Shown here one piece after another: positions 1 through 8,370 of a stretch of 64,000 nucleotides of DNA. The stretch spans positions 2,376,808 to 2,440,807 of the forward strand of contig NZ_DF967965.1 in assembly GCF_001050195.2 (NCBI RefSeq), written 5' to 3'. Below the pieces are notes generated by a model. It saw nothing but the letters and a program-made list of their open reading frames with translations. It did not search any database and was not told the DNA's origin. The translations under genes were made by a program, and so were the position numbers. The DNA comes from Anaerolinea thermolimosa (GTDB lineage: Bacteria > Chloroflexota > Anaerolineae > Anaerolineales > Anaerolineaceae). The stretch's first letter is position 1, and each line of letters opens with the position of its first letter.

Positions 1-2
1 GT

Positions 3-224
3 CCCACCCCGCCCGGGAACCAGCCCAGCCGCACTCCCACCAGCACATCCAATGCCACAGCTACTTTCACACCCACACCTGATGGCGGTGTCATCATCCC
101 TGTTACCGGTGCAGATTTGATCAACCCCGCTCTTCTCAGCAACTGGCTGATTAATCTTGGTCTCTTTTTCCTCGGCATGGGATTGGTGATCACTGCCTTC
201 ACCCGCAGAAATTCCTCCCTCTAA
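3..224 (+). CDS. C-terminal fragment of a sortase-anchored surface protein
   Basis: Only the last 73 codons are in the window; the start lies upstream. The visible part is a Thr/Pro/Ser-rich linker, then IPVTG (bases 96-110) followed by Ala-Asp, a short spacer, a hydrophobic segment of about 20 residues and a short tail with an Arg pair. This is the three-part layout of an LPXTG-type cell-wall sorting signal, with Ile in the first position. A sortase gene starts 62 bases downstream on the same strand, which supports the reading that this protein is its substrate. The function of the missing N-terminal part cannot be judged. Confidence 0.7.
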   Translation, partial: PTPPGNQPSRTPTSTSNATATFTPTPDGGVIIPVTGADLINPALLSNWLINLGLFFLGMGLVITAFTRRNSSL

Positions 225-236
225 CAGAGAAGCCGT

Positions 237-271
237 GGTAACCGGCGGGCACAGGATGTCCGCCGGTTACC
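237..271. other. Perfect 12-bp stem-loop between surface protein and sortase
   Basis: GGTAACCGGCGG (237-248) pairs perfectly with CCGCCGGTTACC (260-271) around an 11-base loop. No T-run follows on either strand, so it is not a classical terminator. It lies between the stop of the surface protein and the sortase start and may stabilise or process a shared mRNA, or act as a weak terminator that lowers sortase expression. Confidence 0.6.
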
Positions 272-286
272 CTGAGGGGTTCACAG

Positions 287-1021
287 ATGCGTAAGCTTTC
301 ACACCTTGCCCGATGGCTTTTTCTCATCCTTGGGGTGCTCTTTCTTGCACTGGGAGTGTTCCTTCGTATCCCGGGCATTTCCATTTCCTGGCTACCTTCC
401 GTAAATGCTGAAGCTCAGCCACCCTCACAGCCCTGGGATGAATTCGATCCCTATCTGGTATCGGTCTCTTTGCCACCATCTCCCGGGCAGACAAATCTCC
501 CGGATTCTTACGATAGCAGCGTCCTTCGCAGTGTGGTAGCCACCGCAACAGAGGGAGAAGCTCAATACTATATCCCGGAGCGAATCGTTATCCCTGCTAT
601 CGAGCTAGACGCACCCATCGTCCTGACCGGCGGGAAGCGCTACAACATTCGCGGTAAGATTTATGAGCAATGGATCGTTCCCGATACCTTCGCCGCCGGA
701 TGGAATCCCATCTCGGCCAGGCCGGGCGAGCCTGGCAACGTGGTGCTCTTCGGGCATCACAATGTCAACGGAGCGGTATTTGCGCGCCTCCACCTTCTGC
801 AAAGCGGCGATGAGATCTCCGTCTTTGCCGGTGGTCAGGAACATCGCTACCGGGTTGACGAAGTATTGAAACTCAAGGAAAAAAATGTAGGTTTTGATCA
901 AATGGTAGAAAATGCCCGCTGGATTGCCCCAACTCAGGATGAGCGCCTGACGCTGGTGACCTGCTGGCCCCCCTACGAAAGTACCTACCGTTTAATTGTT
1001 ACGGCCAAACCCATTTCCTGA
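287..1021 (+). CDS. Sortase (cysteine transpeptidase)
   Basis: A 244-residue protein with an N-terminal membrane anchor (about residues 9-27), a variable Pro/Ser-rich stretch to about residue 90, and a C-terminal sortase domain. The catalytic set is visible: His157 in GHHN, Cys226 in TLVTC, and Arg235 eight to nine residues after the Cys. Sortases cleave sorting signals between Thr and Gly and attach the protein to a cell-surface nucleophile. The preceding gene ends in an IPVTG signal and is the likely substrate. The ATG is preceded by GAGGGG. Class assignment is not possible by eye, and the acceptor in a Chloroflexota envelope is unknown. Confidence 0.9.
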   Translation: MRKLSHLARWLFLILGVLFLALGVFLRIPGISISWLPSVNAEAQPPSQPWDEFDPYLVSVSLPPSPGQTNLPDSYDSSVLRSVVATATEGEAQYYIPERIVIPAIELDAPIVLTGGKRYNIRGKIYEQWIVPDTFAAGWNPISARPGEPGNVVLFGHHNVNGAVFARLHLLQSGDEISVFAGGQEHRYRVDEVLKLKEKNVGFDQMVENARWIAPTQDERLTLVTCWPPYESTYRLIVTAKPIS

Positions 1022-1080
1022 TATAAATACATCATCTACCATTTCATTCTCTCTGCCTCCTCTTCAGCTGAAAGGGTGCC

Positions 1081-3228
1081 ATGACCGCATCAACTGCCAT
1101 CCGGCCAGAGACCATCGATCTTAATTCTCCCTCTCTCTACCTGAACCGCGAGCTAAGCCTGCTTGAATTTCAATGGCGAGTACTCGGTGAAGCTGTAGAC
1201 GAGTCCAATCCTCTCCTTGAACGGGTCAAATTCCTGGCGATCGTTGGCTCAAACCTGGAAGAGTTTTTTATGGTGCGTGTGGGTGGCCTGCGTATGCAAC
1301 GCGATGCCGGTGTTACAGAACCTTCTCCCGATGGGCTCACCCCCGCCAGGCAACTGGCGGAGATCCGAAAGAACGCTCAGAAGCTCATGGAAGCCGCGGA
1401 ATCGATCTGGCTCAACCGTCTTGTCCCCCAGCTCCGCCAGCAAGGGGTGTATATCCTGAATTATTCCGAACTGAGCCCCAAACAACGCGAGAATGCCAAT
1501 CACTATTTTGACGAAGTCATTTACCCCGTACTCACGCCACTGGCTTACGATCCCGGCCATCCCTTCCCGCATATTTCCAACCTCAGTTTGAATCTCGCGG
1601 TTATATTGCGTGGAAAGGACGAGATCAGGCGGTTTGCGCGAGTTAAAGTCCCCCCGTCCCTTCCCCAGCTCGTTCCCATTAAGCGTTCCTCCGGGGGAGT
1701 ACGTCGAGATGGTACCGCTCCCCGGCGGCATTATTTTGTCTGGATTGATCAACTCATCAAAGCCAACCTGTCGGCGCTCTTTCCGGGGATGGAAATACTC
1801 GAAGCCCACTCCTTCCATGTTACCCGCAACTCAGATATGGATATTCAGGAACTGGAAGCGCCCGACCTGCTTGAGGTGATCGAAGAAAGTGTGCGGCGGC
1901 GACGTTTTGGGGCTGTAACCCGATTAATGATCCATCCTTCCATGAGCAACGAGGTAAAGAAGATTCTCCTCGAAAACCTGCGCGCTGATCCTAACGATGT
2001 GTACGTACTTTCAGGGCCGCTGGCCCTGAGCAGCCTGATGGAACTGCACCGCATTGATCGCTACGATCTAAAGGATCGTCCCTTTCTGCCAGCTCTGCCT
2101 GGGCCTCTGCGTGATCTGGAGCGCGGTGAAGACACTCGATTCTTTGACCTCATCCGTTCTCGCAATATTCTCCTGCATCACCCGTACGATTCTTTCACCC
2201 CGGTGGTAGATTTTCTGCGCACAGCCGCCCGCGATCCTGACGTGCTGGCGATTAAGATGACCCTTTACCGGGTGGGTCGTAATTCCCCGGTCGTCAACAC
2301 CTTGCTCGAAGCCGTGCGGGATTATGGCAAACAGGTAGCCGTGCTGGTGGAATTGAAGGCCCGCTTCGACGAAGAAAGCAACATTAGCTGGGCGCGCATG
2401 TTAGAGCAGGAAGGAGTGCACGTCACCTATGGCCTGCTGGGCCTGAAAACACACTCCAAAATTGCCCTGGTGGTGAGGAAAGAAGGCGAACACATCAAGC
2501 GCTACGTCCATCTGAGCACCGGAAATTACAATCACATCACTGCCCAGGTTTACGAAGATATCGGGATGTTCACCGCTGACGATGATATCGGTGCGGATGC
2601 CTCAGATTTATTCAACTATCTGACCGGCTATTCCACCCGAGAAGACTACCGCAAGCTTTTCGTCGCACCGGTCAATATGCGCCAGAAATTTGAGCAACTT
2701 ATTCGCCAGGAAATAGAACATCAGACGGCTGGCCGGGGGGGATACTTACTTTTTAAAATGAATTCTCTGGTAGACATTCCAATGATCCGCCTGCTCTATG
2801 AAGCCTCTCAGGCCGGGGTGAAAATTGACCTGATCGTTCGGGGAATGTGCTGTCTCCGCCCGGGTATTCCCGGCCTGAGCGAGAATATTCGTGTGATCAG
2901 TGTGGTAGGGCGCTTTCTCGAACACAGCCGCATTTATTATTTTCATAACGCCGGCCATGAGATCGTCCTGATGGGAAGTGCCGATCTCATGCCACGTAAT
3001 TTAAATCAACGGGTTGAGGTGCTCTTCCCTCTCGAAGAACCGGCGCTCATTCGCCTTGTCCGGGATGAAATTTTAGAGACCTACCTCAACGATAACGTCA
3101 AGGCCCACGAAATGCTCCCCGACGGCACCTACCGGAAAATCCGCCCCTTACCCGACCAACCAGAGATCAACGCCCAGGAAACTTTTATCGCCCGCCGTCG
3201 CGTTCTTACAGATCTGGCAAGTGCGTAA
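1081..3228 (+). CDS. ppk1: Polyphosphate kinase 1
   Basis: A 715-residue protein of normal PPK1 length, which reversibly polymerises ATP gamma-phosphate into polyphosphate. It begins with the PPK N domain (YLNRELSLLEFQWRVL, then SNLEEFFMVRVGGL) and ends with the two phospholipase-D-like C domains. The autophosphorylated His is visible in GLKTHSKIALVVR, followed by HLSTGNYN. The second conserved block GSADLMPRNLNQRVEVLFP is intact. No exopolyphosphatase gene is adjacent. The ATG follows AAAGGG at suitable spacing, about 60 bases after the sortase gene. Confidence 0.96.
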   Translation: MTASTAIRPETIDLNSPSLYLNRELSLLEFQWRVLGEAVDESNPLLERVKFLAIVGSNLEEFFMVRVGGLRMQRDAGVTEPSPDGLTPARQLAEIRKNAQKLMEAAESIWLNRLVPQLRQQGVYILNYSELSPKQRENANHYFDEVIYPVLTPLAYDPGHPFPHISNLSLNLAVILRGKDEIRRFARVKVPPSLPQLVPIKRSSGGVRRDGTAPRRHYFVWIDQLIKANLSALFPGMEILEAHSFHVTRNSDMDIQELEAPDLLEVIEESVRRRRFGAVTRLMIHPSMSNEVKKILLENLRADPNDVYVLSGPLALSSLMELHRIDRYDLKDRPFLPALPGPLRDLERGEDTRFFDLIRSRNILLHHPYDSFTPVVDFLRTAARDPDVLAIKMTLYRVGRNSPVVNTLLEAVRDYGKQVAVLVELKARFDEESNISWARMLEQEGVHVTYGLLGLKTHSKIALVVRKEGEHIKRYVHLSTGNYNHITAQVYEDIGMFTADDDIGADASDLFNYLTGYSTREDYRKLFVAPVNMRQKFEQLIRQEIEHQTAGRGGYLLFKMNSLVDIPMIRLLYEASQAGVKIDLIVRGMCCLRPGIPGLSENIRVISVVGRFLEHSRIYYFHNAGHEIVLMGSADLMPRNLNQRVEVLFPLEEPALIRLVRDEILETYLNDNVKAHEMLPDGTYRKIRPLPDQPEINAQETFIARRRVLTDLASA

Positions 3229-3242
3229 TTGCCGAAGACTGG

Positions 3243-3248
3243 TAAAAT
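3243..3248 (+). promoter_or_regulatory. -10-like TAAAAT six bases before a start codon
   Basis: TAAAAT ends six bases before the ATG at 3255, and no Shine-Dalgarno sequence is visible in between. If it is a real -10 element, the transcript would start at or next to the ATG (leaderless). No good -35 is seen at 16-18 bases upstream. The same spacing recurs before two other genes in this window (45076 and 55153). Confidence 0.35.
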
Positions 3249-3254
3249 GGACTC

Positions 3255-3683
3255 ATGCCTTCTGATGATCAACGCGAGGTTACAGAATATATCATCCAGG
3301 CACTGGTAGAGGGACACAGCCGCGACGAAATAGTCCGGAATGTGGCCCAGCGTTACGATTTCAACCTCCGTCAGGCAGAGGGGCTGGTTTTACGCGTTGA
3401 AACCGTCTACGACCGGGATATTACTGCCCGGCGCAGTCCCATGTACTTTTGGATCAGCCTCTTAACCCTGATGGGCGGGGCGGCATTGATGATTTTCCCC
3501 ACTCTGGAAATCCTTCGCCCTTTATGGAGCAGCCTTGCAGCCGGACAAACCTGGGAACAGGCATCTTCTGCAGCCAGAGAAGTGCTTTTTACCAACATTC
3601 CTCTGTTACTGCTCGGCCTTGGGCTGGTCATTGCCGGAATACGCACCCTGCGGCGTTCTACCTGGCGCTTTCATCGTAAATAA
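3255..3683 (+). CDS. Small two-helix membrane protein, unknown function
   Basis: A 142-residue protein. The first 60 or so residues are charged and predicted helical (DDQREVTEYIIQALVEGHSR), resembling a short nucleic-acid- or partner-binding helical bundle. Two hydrophobic membrane segments follow (about residues 64-85 and 112-132), joined by a loop, and the C-terminus is very basic. I do not recognise a family. It lies 26 bases after ppk1 and is convergent with the methyltransferase gene. The start is taken as the ATG at 3255, which has no clear ribosome binding site but has a -10-like sequence just upstream. Confidence 0.7.
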   Translation: MPSDDQREVTEYIIQALVEGHSRDEIVRNVAQRYDFNLRQAEGLVLRVETVYDRDITARRSPMYFWISLLTLMGGAALMIFPTLEILRPLWSSLAAGQTWEQASSAAREVLFTNIPLLLLGLGLVIAGIRTLRRSTWRFHRK

Positions 3684-3719
3684 ATCCATCTTTTCAAGGG
3701 CCTGGACGTCTCACAGCCT

Positions 3720-4568
3720 TTATCGCCCGTTCCAATCCAGCCACTCAACCTCATTCACGCCAGCAAAGCGCTGACGCATCACCTCCAGCGCCGCGGGATT
3801 GTTATCAATCAAAATAAAACGCCGTCCCTGCTTCAGACAGCTCTCTCCCACCGTGCCGCTTCCGGCAAAAAAGTCCAGAACAAGGTCTCCAGGGTTAGAA
3901 GATGCCCGAATGATCCGATCAATCACTCCAAGGGGCTTTTGGGTAGGGTAGCCCGTTTTCTCACGGCTGTTCGTCCCCACAATAGTGTGCCACCAGACAT
4001 CGGTGGGCAGCTTTCCCCGGGCGGCTTTCTCAGCTCCCACCAGTCCGGGAGCCAGATATGGCTCGCGATCTATTGCTTCTACATTGAAGGTGAAGTGCCG
4101 GGGGTTTTTGGCGTAAAACAAAATGTTGTCGTGCTTGGCCGGCCACCGACTGCGAGGTTTACCGCCATAATCATACGCCCAGATGATTTCATTGATGAAA
4201 CTCTCCCGCCCAAAAATGCCATCCAGCAGAACCTTGCAGTAATGCACCTCGCGGTAATCAATATGGAAATAGAGTGAACCATCGGGCTTTAACAACCGGT
4301 AAGCTTCCAGCAAACGAGGCTCCAGAAAAGCCAGATAATCATCGAAGGCATCCACATAAGCACTGGATCCCACTCTGATGGTGACATAGCGCTGCCCACC
4401 AAACCCAGTACGGTCCCCATTTTCTGCCGAACGCACCGTGTGAATGCGGGTGCGCGCCTGTACCTTACCGGTATTGAAGGGTGGATCAATATAAATCAGA
4501 TCCACCGATTCGGCAGGCAGAGATTTCATTATGGCCAGGTTATCACCAAAATAAATCCGGTTAAGCAT
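3720..4568 (-). CDS. Site-specific DNA methyltransferase (beta-class, N6-adenine or N4-cytosine), apparently orphan
   Basis: A 282-residue SAM-dependent DNA methyltransferase. The catalytic motif IV, IDPPFNTGK, comes first (about residues 26-34). The SAM-binding motif I, DFFAGSGT, comes near the C-terminus (about residues 233-240), preceded by YPTQKPLGVIDRII. This order is that of the beta class. DPPF is the N6-adenine/N4-cytosine catalytic form. No restriction endonuclease, specificity subunit or mismatch nuclease is adjacent, so it may act as a solitary epigenetic methylase. The neighbouring nitroreductase lies upstream on the same strand 25 bases away. Confidence 0.88.
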   Translation of the reverse strand: MLNRIYFGDNLAIMKSLPAESVDLIYIDPPFNTGKVQARTRIHTVRSAENGDRTGFGGQRYVTIRVGSSAYVDAFDDYLAFLEPRLLEAYRLLKPDGSLYFHIDYREVHYCKVLLDGIFGRESFINEIIWAYDYGGKPRSRWPAKHDNILFYAKNPRHFTFNVEAIDREPYLAPGLVGAEKAARGKLPTDVWWHTIVGTNSREKTGYPTQKPLGVIDRIIRASSNPGDLVLDFFAGSGTVGESCLKQGRRFILIDNNPAALEVMRQRFAGVNEVEWLDWNGR

Positions 4569-4593
4569 GATAAGCTCTCATCAGGGGGCTATC

Positions 4594-5154
4594 TTAATCT
4601 TCCATCCAGGTAGTGCGATCAACAAAAGAAGGCCGCTCTACCTTTTGGGGAATTTCTTCTGGATATCCCACATAAACAAAAGCAATCAGCGGTTGATCTG
4701 CATTAAAACCGAGGAAGGCTTTCACCTCCGGATCGGTCGCTGGCGCCCCTGTGCGCCACATCGCGCCCAGCCCCAGGGCGTGAGCTGCCAGTAATAAATT
4801 CTCTACCGCCGCCGCTCCGGCACAAACATTTTCAATTTCCACGATTTTTGGATCATCCGCCCGATCGATCCCCACTGCAATGACCACCGGAGCCCGCAAA
4901 GGGCGTTTTCTCTCCACCTCCAAAGCCGTCTCCGGCGATTCCGGCGCCCGCCGGTGTAACGATTGCGCCATCACCTCGCCCAGCCTTTCGCGCGCCCTAC
5001 CCGTGAGCACAACAAACCGCCATGGACGGTTACGGTGATGATTGGGGGCCTGGACAGCTGCCCCCAGTAATTGCTCTATCAATTCAGGGGGAAGTGGGTC
5101 AGGCCTGACGCGGGGAACCGATTGGCGGGTATAAATCGCAGTCATGACGTCCAT
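4594..5154 (-). CDS. Nitroreductase-family flavoprotein
   Basis: A protein of 186 residues beginning MDVMTAIYTRQSVPRVRPD, the standard N-terminus of the FMN-dependent nitroreductase fold. Further blocks are QAPNHHRNRPWRFVVLTG, a mid-region ENVCAGAAAVENLLLAAHALGLGAMW and the C-terminal YVGYPEE. An upstream ATG (5181) is also in frame, but AGGAGG lies six to seven bases before the ATG at 5154, which is chosen. The protein likely uses NAD(P)H to reduce nitro, quinone or related substrates; substrate unknown. Confidence 0.88.
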   Translation of the reverse strand: MDVMTAIYTRQSVPRVRPDPLPPELIEQLLGAAVQAPNHHRNRPWRFVVLTGRARERLGEVMAQSLHRRAPESPETALEVERKRPLRAPVVIAVGIDRADDPKIVEIENVCAGAAAVENLLLAAHALGLGAMWRTGAPATDPEVKAFLGFNADQPLIAFVYVGYPEEIPQKVERPSFVDRTTWMED

Positions 5155-5234
5155 CGTTCTGCCTCCTGAAACGCATTTCACATAGCTCCATTATAAAGAA
5201 AATGGCGCTCAAGTAATGAAGACAGGGTAGTTTG

Positions 5235-5750
5235 TTACCCGCCACCATAAAGAAGCACCCCCGCCACGGCCGCAGCGCCGAGGATCAAGATCACCGGCAC
5301 ACGTTTCGTGAGCGCCAACCCCAGCGCAACCAGAGCAATCACCGCACCATACCCATCGGAAATAGCAGAACCAGCCAAGCCCAACGAAACAGCCGCCGCC
5401 AGGCCTACAACCCCCAGCGAAAGTCCCCGAGAGAAATCTTGCACAATCTGCAGGTGTTCAAGCCGATGATAAAATGCCGCGAGAACCAGCACCAGCAACG
5501 GCGGAATACTCAGCGCCACCGCCGCTGCAACGGCCCCCGCCCAGCCCCCCACCAGAAAACCCAGGCTGATACTCCACAAGCCGGTGGGGCCCGGGCTCAC
5601 CTGGCCTACCGCCAGTGCCGTTAGAAAATCCTCTTCGCTGGCCCACCCCAGACCCAGCAAATCGCGATGGAGTAACGGCAGGTTACCCAACCCTCCGGTG
5701 GTAAAGAGCGATGCTTTGAGAAACAGCCAGAAAAACAACCAGAGATTCAT
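5235..5750 (-). CDS. chrA: Chromate transporter, short-chain subunit (second half)
   Basis: A protein of 171 residues with about five or six hydrophobic segments. The hallmark N-terminal block of the CHR family is present: FLKASLFTTGGLGNLPLLHR, followed by GLGWASEEDFLTALAVGQVSPGPTG. CHR proteins are either one long protein or two short paralogues that work together. Here the two short forms are encoded in tandem with a 4-base ATGA overlap (start at 5750, upstream gene ending at 5747). Chromate/sulfate export is the family role; the true substrate here is inferred. Confidence 0.88.
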   Translation of the reverse strand: MNLWLFFWLFLKASLFTTGGLGNLPLLHRDLLGLGWASEEDFLTALAVGQVSPGPTGLWSISLGFLVGGWAGAVAAAVALSIPPLLVLVLAAFYHRLEHLQIVQDFSRGLSLGVVGLAAAVSLGLAGSAISDGYGAVIALVALGLALTKRVPVILILGAAAVAGVLLYGGG

Positions 5751-6391
5751 GGGGCATCTCTTCTACCATTTACAGGGAAAAAATTGAAAAGGGCGGCAGT
5801 TACCCCACCTCCCAGAAGGAGCACCAGCAGGGGCGAAGTGGCATTCCATGCCAGAAGCAATCCGGCAATCACAATCACCCCCAGGCTGATCCCAAGACGC
5901 ATCCACCCTTCACCCCGGGCGCGAGAGAGCAACGGGGTGGCCATCTGCACCCCCATCGCCAGGCTTAAGCCAAGGGCAGCAGGTAACACTCCTTTCAATA
6001 TTCCTTTCATGATCGGCAAAGAGCGAATAGCACTATAACCGGCCGTCATCAGAGCTGTAATAAAAACACTTGGCAAAAGCAATCCTCCTACAGCCGCCGC
6101 AATACCGGTTGCTCCCCGCAATTTGTTCCCGATGAGGATGGTTAACTTGATCAAATTAATCCCCGGAGTAACCTGCGCCAGGGCCCATGAGCGTACAAAC
6201 TCCTCCTCATCCATCCACCCATATCGGCGGCAGGCTTCATGAATCAGGTAAAACGTGGAAGATCCTCCGCCAAACGACTGCAATCCCACTCCAAGCAAGG
6301 TGCGAAAGATCAACCACAGACTCGATGAAGAGGGAGATGATGTTTTAATCACATTTTTTCCGAAGAATTTCATCAGCCCGGCCACTCTCAT
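5747..6391 (-). CDS. chrA: Chromate transporter, short-chain subunit (first half)
   Basis: First of the two short CHR-family proteins, about 214 residues. The family signature appears as RTLLGVGLQSFGGGSSTFYL and then WMDEEEFVRSWALAQVTPGIN; several membrane helices follow. Three starts are possible (TTG 6400, ATG 6391, ATG 6373). None has a strong ribosome binding site; the ATG at 6391 is chosen, and 6373 is a realistic alternative. It is translationally coupled to the second subunit by a 4-base overlap. Confidence 0.85.
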   Translation of the reverse strand: MRVAGLMKFFGKNVIKTSSPSSSSLWLIFRTLLGVGLQSFGGGSSTFYLIHEACRRYGWMDEEEFVRSWALAQVTPGINLIKLTILIGNKLRGATGIAAAVGGLLLPSVFITALMTAGYSAIRSLPIMKGILKGVLPAALGLSLAMGVQMATPLLSRARGEGWMRLGISLGVIVIAGLLLAWNATSPLLVLLLGGGVTAALFNFFPVNGRRDAP

Positions 6392-6401
6392 CGACAACAA
6401 A

Positions 6402-6437
6402 GGTTAGCCGAAAGTGTTCTTCATTTTTCGGCTAACC
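6402..6437 (-). terminator. Stem-loop after glnS, probable terminator
   Basis: GGTTAGCCGAAA (6402-6413) pairs perfectly over 12 bp with TTTCGGCTAACC (6426-6437). Read on the minus strand, the stem is followed by TTTGTTG, a weak T-rich tract. It lies between the end of glnS and the chromate transporter start, so it plausibly separates the two transcripts. Confidence 0.55.
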
Positions 6438-6511
6438 CTTGTGCCAGAACCCCAAGCAAATCTAAAAAGAACCTTCTTTGAGCTGAGAACGGTTTACCCA
6501 ACGCAGCCCCA

Positions 6512-8206
6512 TTAACCGCCCTGGAGTTCCCCTTCAATTTTAGCCCAGGTATCGCGCAGGGTAGCCGTCAGATTAAACACCGGATGACCGGGAGTAGAAT
6601 CAGGGTCTACACAGAAGTAACCCTTTCGCTCAAACTGGAAGCGATCTCCTGGAACAGCGTTCAGGAGTGACGGCTCCACCTTGCATCCCGTGAGCACTTT
6701 GAGGGAATCGGGGTTGAGATAGTCCAGGTACGTCTTTCCCTCTTCAGGTTTGCCAGGTTCAGGCACGGTAAATAACCGGTCATACAGCCGGACTTCTGCA
6801 TCAACTGCATGAAGTGCTGAGACCCAGTGAATGGTGCCTTTCACTTTTCGGCCATCGGGAGCATACCCACCGCGAGTTTCGGGATCATACGTACAGCGAA
6901 TCTCCACCACCTCTCCGGTTTGCGGGTCTTTGACTACTTCTTCACACCGGATAATATAACCATAGCGCAACCGAACCTCGCGCCCCGGAGACAAACGATG
7001 ATATTTTGGCGGCGGCACTTCACGGAAATCATCCCGTTCGATATAAAGCACCTTGCTAAAGGGCACCAGGCGTGTTCCTGCGGATTCGTCTTCGGGGTTA
7101 TTAACCGCCTCAAATTCCTCCACCTGTCCTTCGGGGTAATTGGTGATCACCACCTTCACCGGATCGAGAACACCCATCACCCGCGGAACGCGCTGGTTGA
7201 GGTCATCTCGCAGGATATGCTCGAGCAGAGAGATATCCACCAGACTCTCATTTTTGGAAACCCCAATCTGTTCAATGAAACGCCGAATGGCCTCCGGAGT
7301 ATAACCGCGTCTGCGCATTCCTCGCAGGGTGGGCATTCGGGGATCGTCCCATCCGCGAACATACCCCTGTTCGACCAGTTGCTTCAGATAGCGTTTACTC
7401 AAGATGGTATACGACAGGTTGAGGCGCGCAAACTCAATCTGGCGCGGATGGAAAATTTCAAGCTCATCCAGGAACCAGTCATAAAGAGGACGGTGATCTT
7501 CATAAGCCAGATCGCACAGCGAATGGGTCACCCCCTCAATGGAGTCGGACTGGCCATGAGCAAAGTCGTACATCGGGTAGATACACCATTGATCCCCGGT
7601 GCGATGATGGGTGGCGTGAATGATCCGGTACATGACCGGGTCACGCAGGTTCATGTTACCCGAAGCCATATCAATTTTTGCGCGCAACACCCTCGCCCCA
7701 TCCGGAAATTCGCCCGCACGCATCCGCTCAAACAGGTTCAGGTTTTCTTCTACCGACCGGTTGCGATAGGGGCTCTCCTTACCCGGCTCGGTGAGTGTAC
7801 CACGGTACTCACGAATCTGCTCCGGGCTCAGATCATCCACATAGGCTTTTCCTTTTTTTATCAGTTTGATGGCAAACTGGTACAGTTGCTCAAAATAATC
7901 TGAGGCATAAAATTCACGATCTTCCCAGTCAAAACCAAGCCAGTGAATATCCTCTTTAATCGCTTCTACATATTCCACGTCCTCTTTGACGGGATTGGTA
8001 TCATCAAAGCGAAGATTGCATTTTCCACCAAACGCTTCTGCCAGCCCAAAATCAATGCAGATAGCCTTGGCATGTCCAATGTGTAAATATCCATTCGGCT
8101 CTGGCGGGAACCGCGTTCGCACATAAGTAAATCGGCCCTGGCGAAGATCTTCTTCGATCGCTTCTCGAATAAAATTGCTTGCACTGCTTGAAGATTCGTT
8201 GGTCAT
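6512..8206 (-). CDS. glnS: Glutaminyl-tRNA synthetase
   Basis: A 564-residue class I synthetase that charges tRNA-Gln with glutamine. The Rossmann entry block is [17 protein letters not shown] with HIGH at residues 42-45. The KMSKS-equivalent appears as TILSKRYL. The block [26 protein letters not shown] with THSL nearby is GlnRS/GluRS-specific, and the C-terminal anticodon-binding beta-barrels give the family's usual length of about 550 residues. GAGGAG lies before the ATG at 8206. The window also holds a tRNA-Gln (62428-62498). Many bacteria lack GlnRS and make Gln-tRNA by amidation, so its presence is notable. Confidence 0.96.
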   Translation of the reverse strand: MTNESSSSASNFIREAIEEDLRQGRFTYVRTRFPPEPNGYLHIGHAKAICIDFGLAEAFGGKCNLRFDDTNPVKEDVEYVEAIKEDIHWLGFDWEDREFYASDYFEQLYQFAIKLIKKGKAYVDDLSPEQIREYRGTLTEPGKESPYRNRSVEENLNLFERMRAGEFPDGARVLRAKIDMASGNMNLRDPVMYRIIHATHHRTGDQWCIYPMYDFAHGQSDSIEGVTHSLCDLAYEDHRPLYDWFLDELEIFHPRQIEFARLNLSYTILSKRYLKQLVEQGYVRGWDDPRMPTLRGMRRRGYTPEAIRRFIEQIGVSKNESLVDISLLEHILRDDLNQRVPRVMGVLDPVKVVITNYPEGQVEEFEAVNNPEDESAGTRLVPFSKVLYIERDDFREVPPPKYHRLSPGREVRLRYGYIIRCEEVVKDPQTGEVVEIRCTYDPETRGGYAPDGRKVKGTIHWVSALHAVDAEVRLYDRLFTVPEPGKPEEGKTYLDYLNPDSLKVLTGCKVEPSLLNAVPGDRFQFERKGYFCVDPDSTPGHPVFNLTATLRDTWAKIEGELQGG

Positions 8207-8326
8207 GAAGTCGGCTCCTCAATCCTTGGGATCATCCTGCCCAAACGCTGGTATCACCGGGTTCGCTAATTGTATAACAACCTGCGTCAGACGGGTAGAT
8301 ATCGACTCCGGAATCCAAAGACTACG

Positions 8327-8332
8327 TATAAT
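8327..8332 (+). promoter_or_regulatory. Possible -10 element of the epimerase operon
   Basis: A perfect TATAAT lies 38 bases before the epimerase ATG at 8371. The best -35 candidate, TCGACT (8302-8307), is 19 bases upstream and weak. It is the only promoter-like element seen between the divergent glnS and epimerase genes on this strand. Confidence 0.4.
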
Positions 8333-8370
8333 AAAGCTTGTTGCAACCCATCGAAACCCTGGAGGCATCT

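Noticed and set aside
6827-7903. 358-residue open frame antisense to glnS
   Set aside because: Fully inside a recognisable GlnRS gene; no ribosome site or family resemblance.
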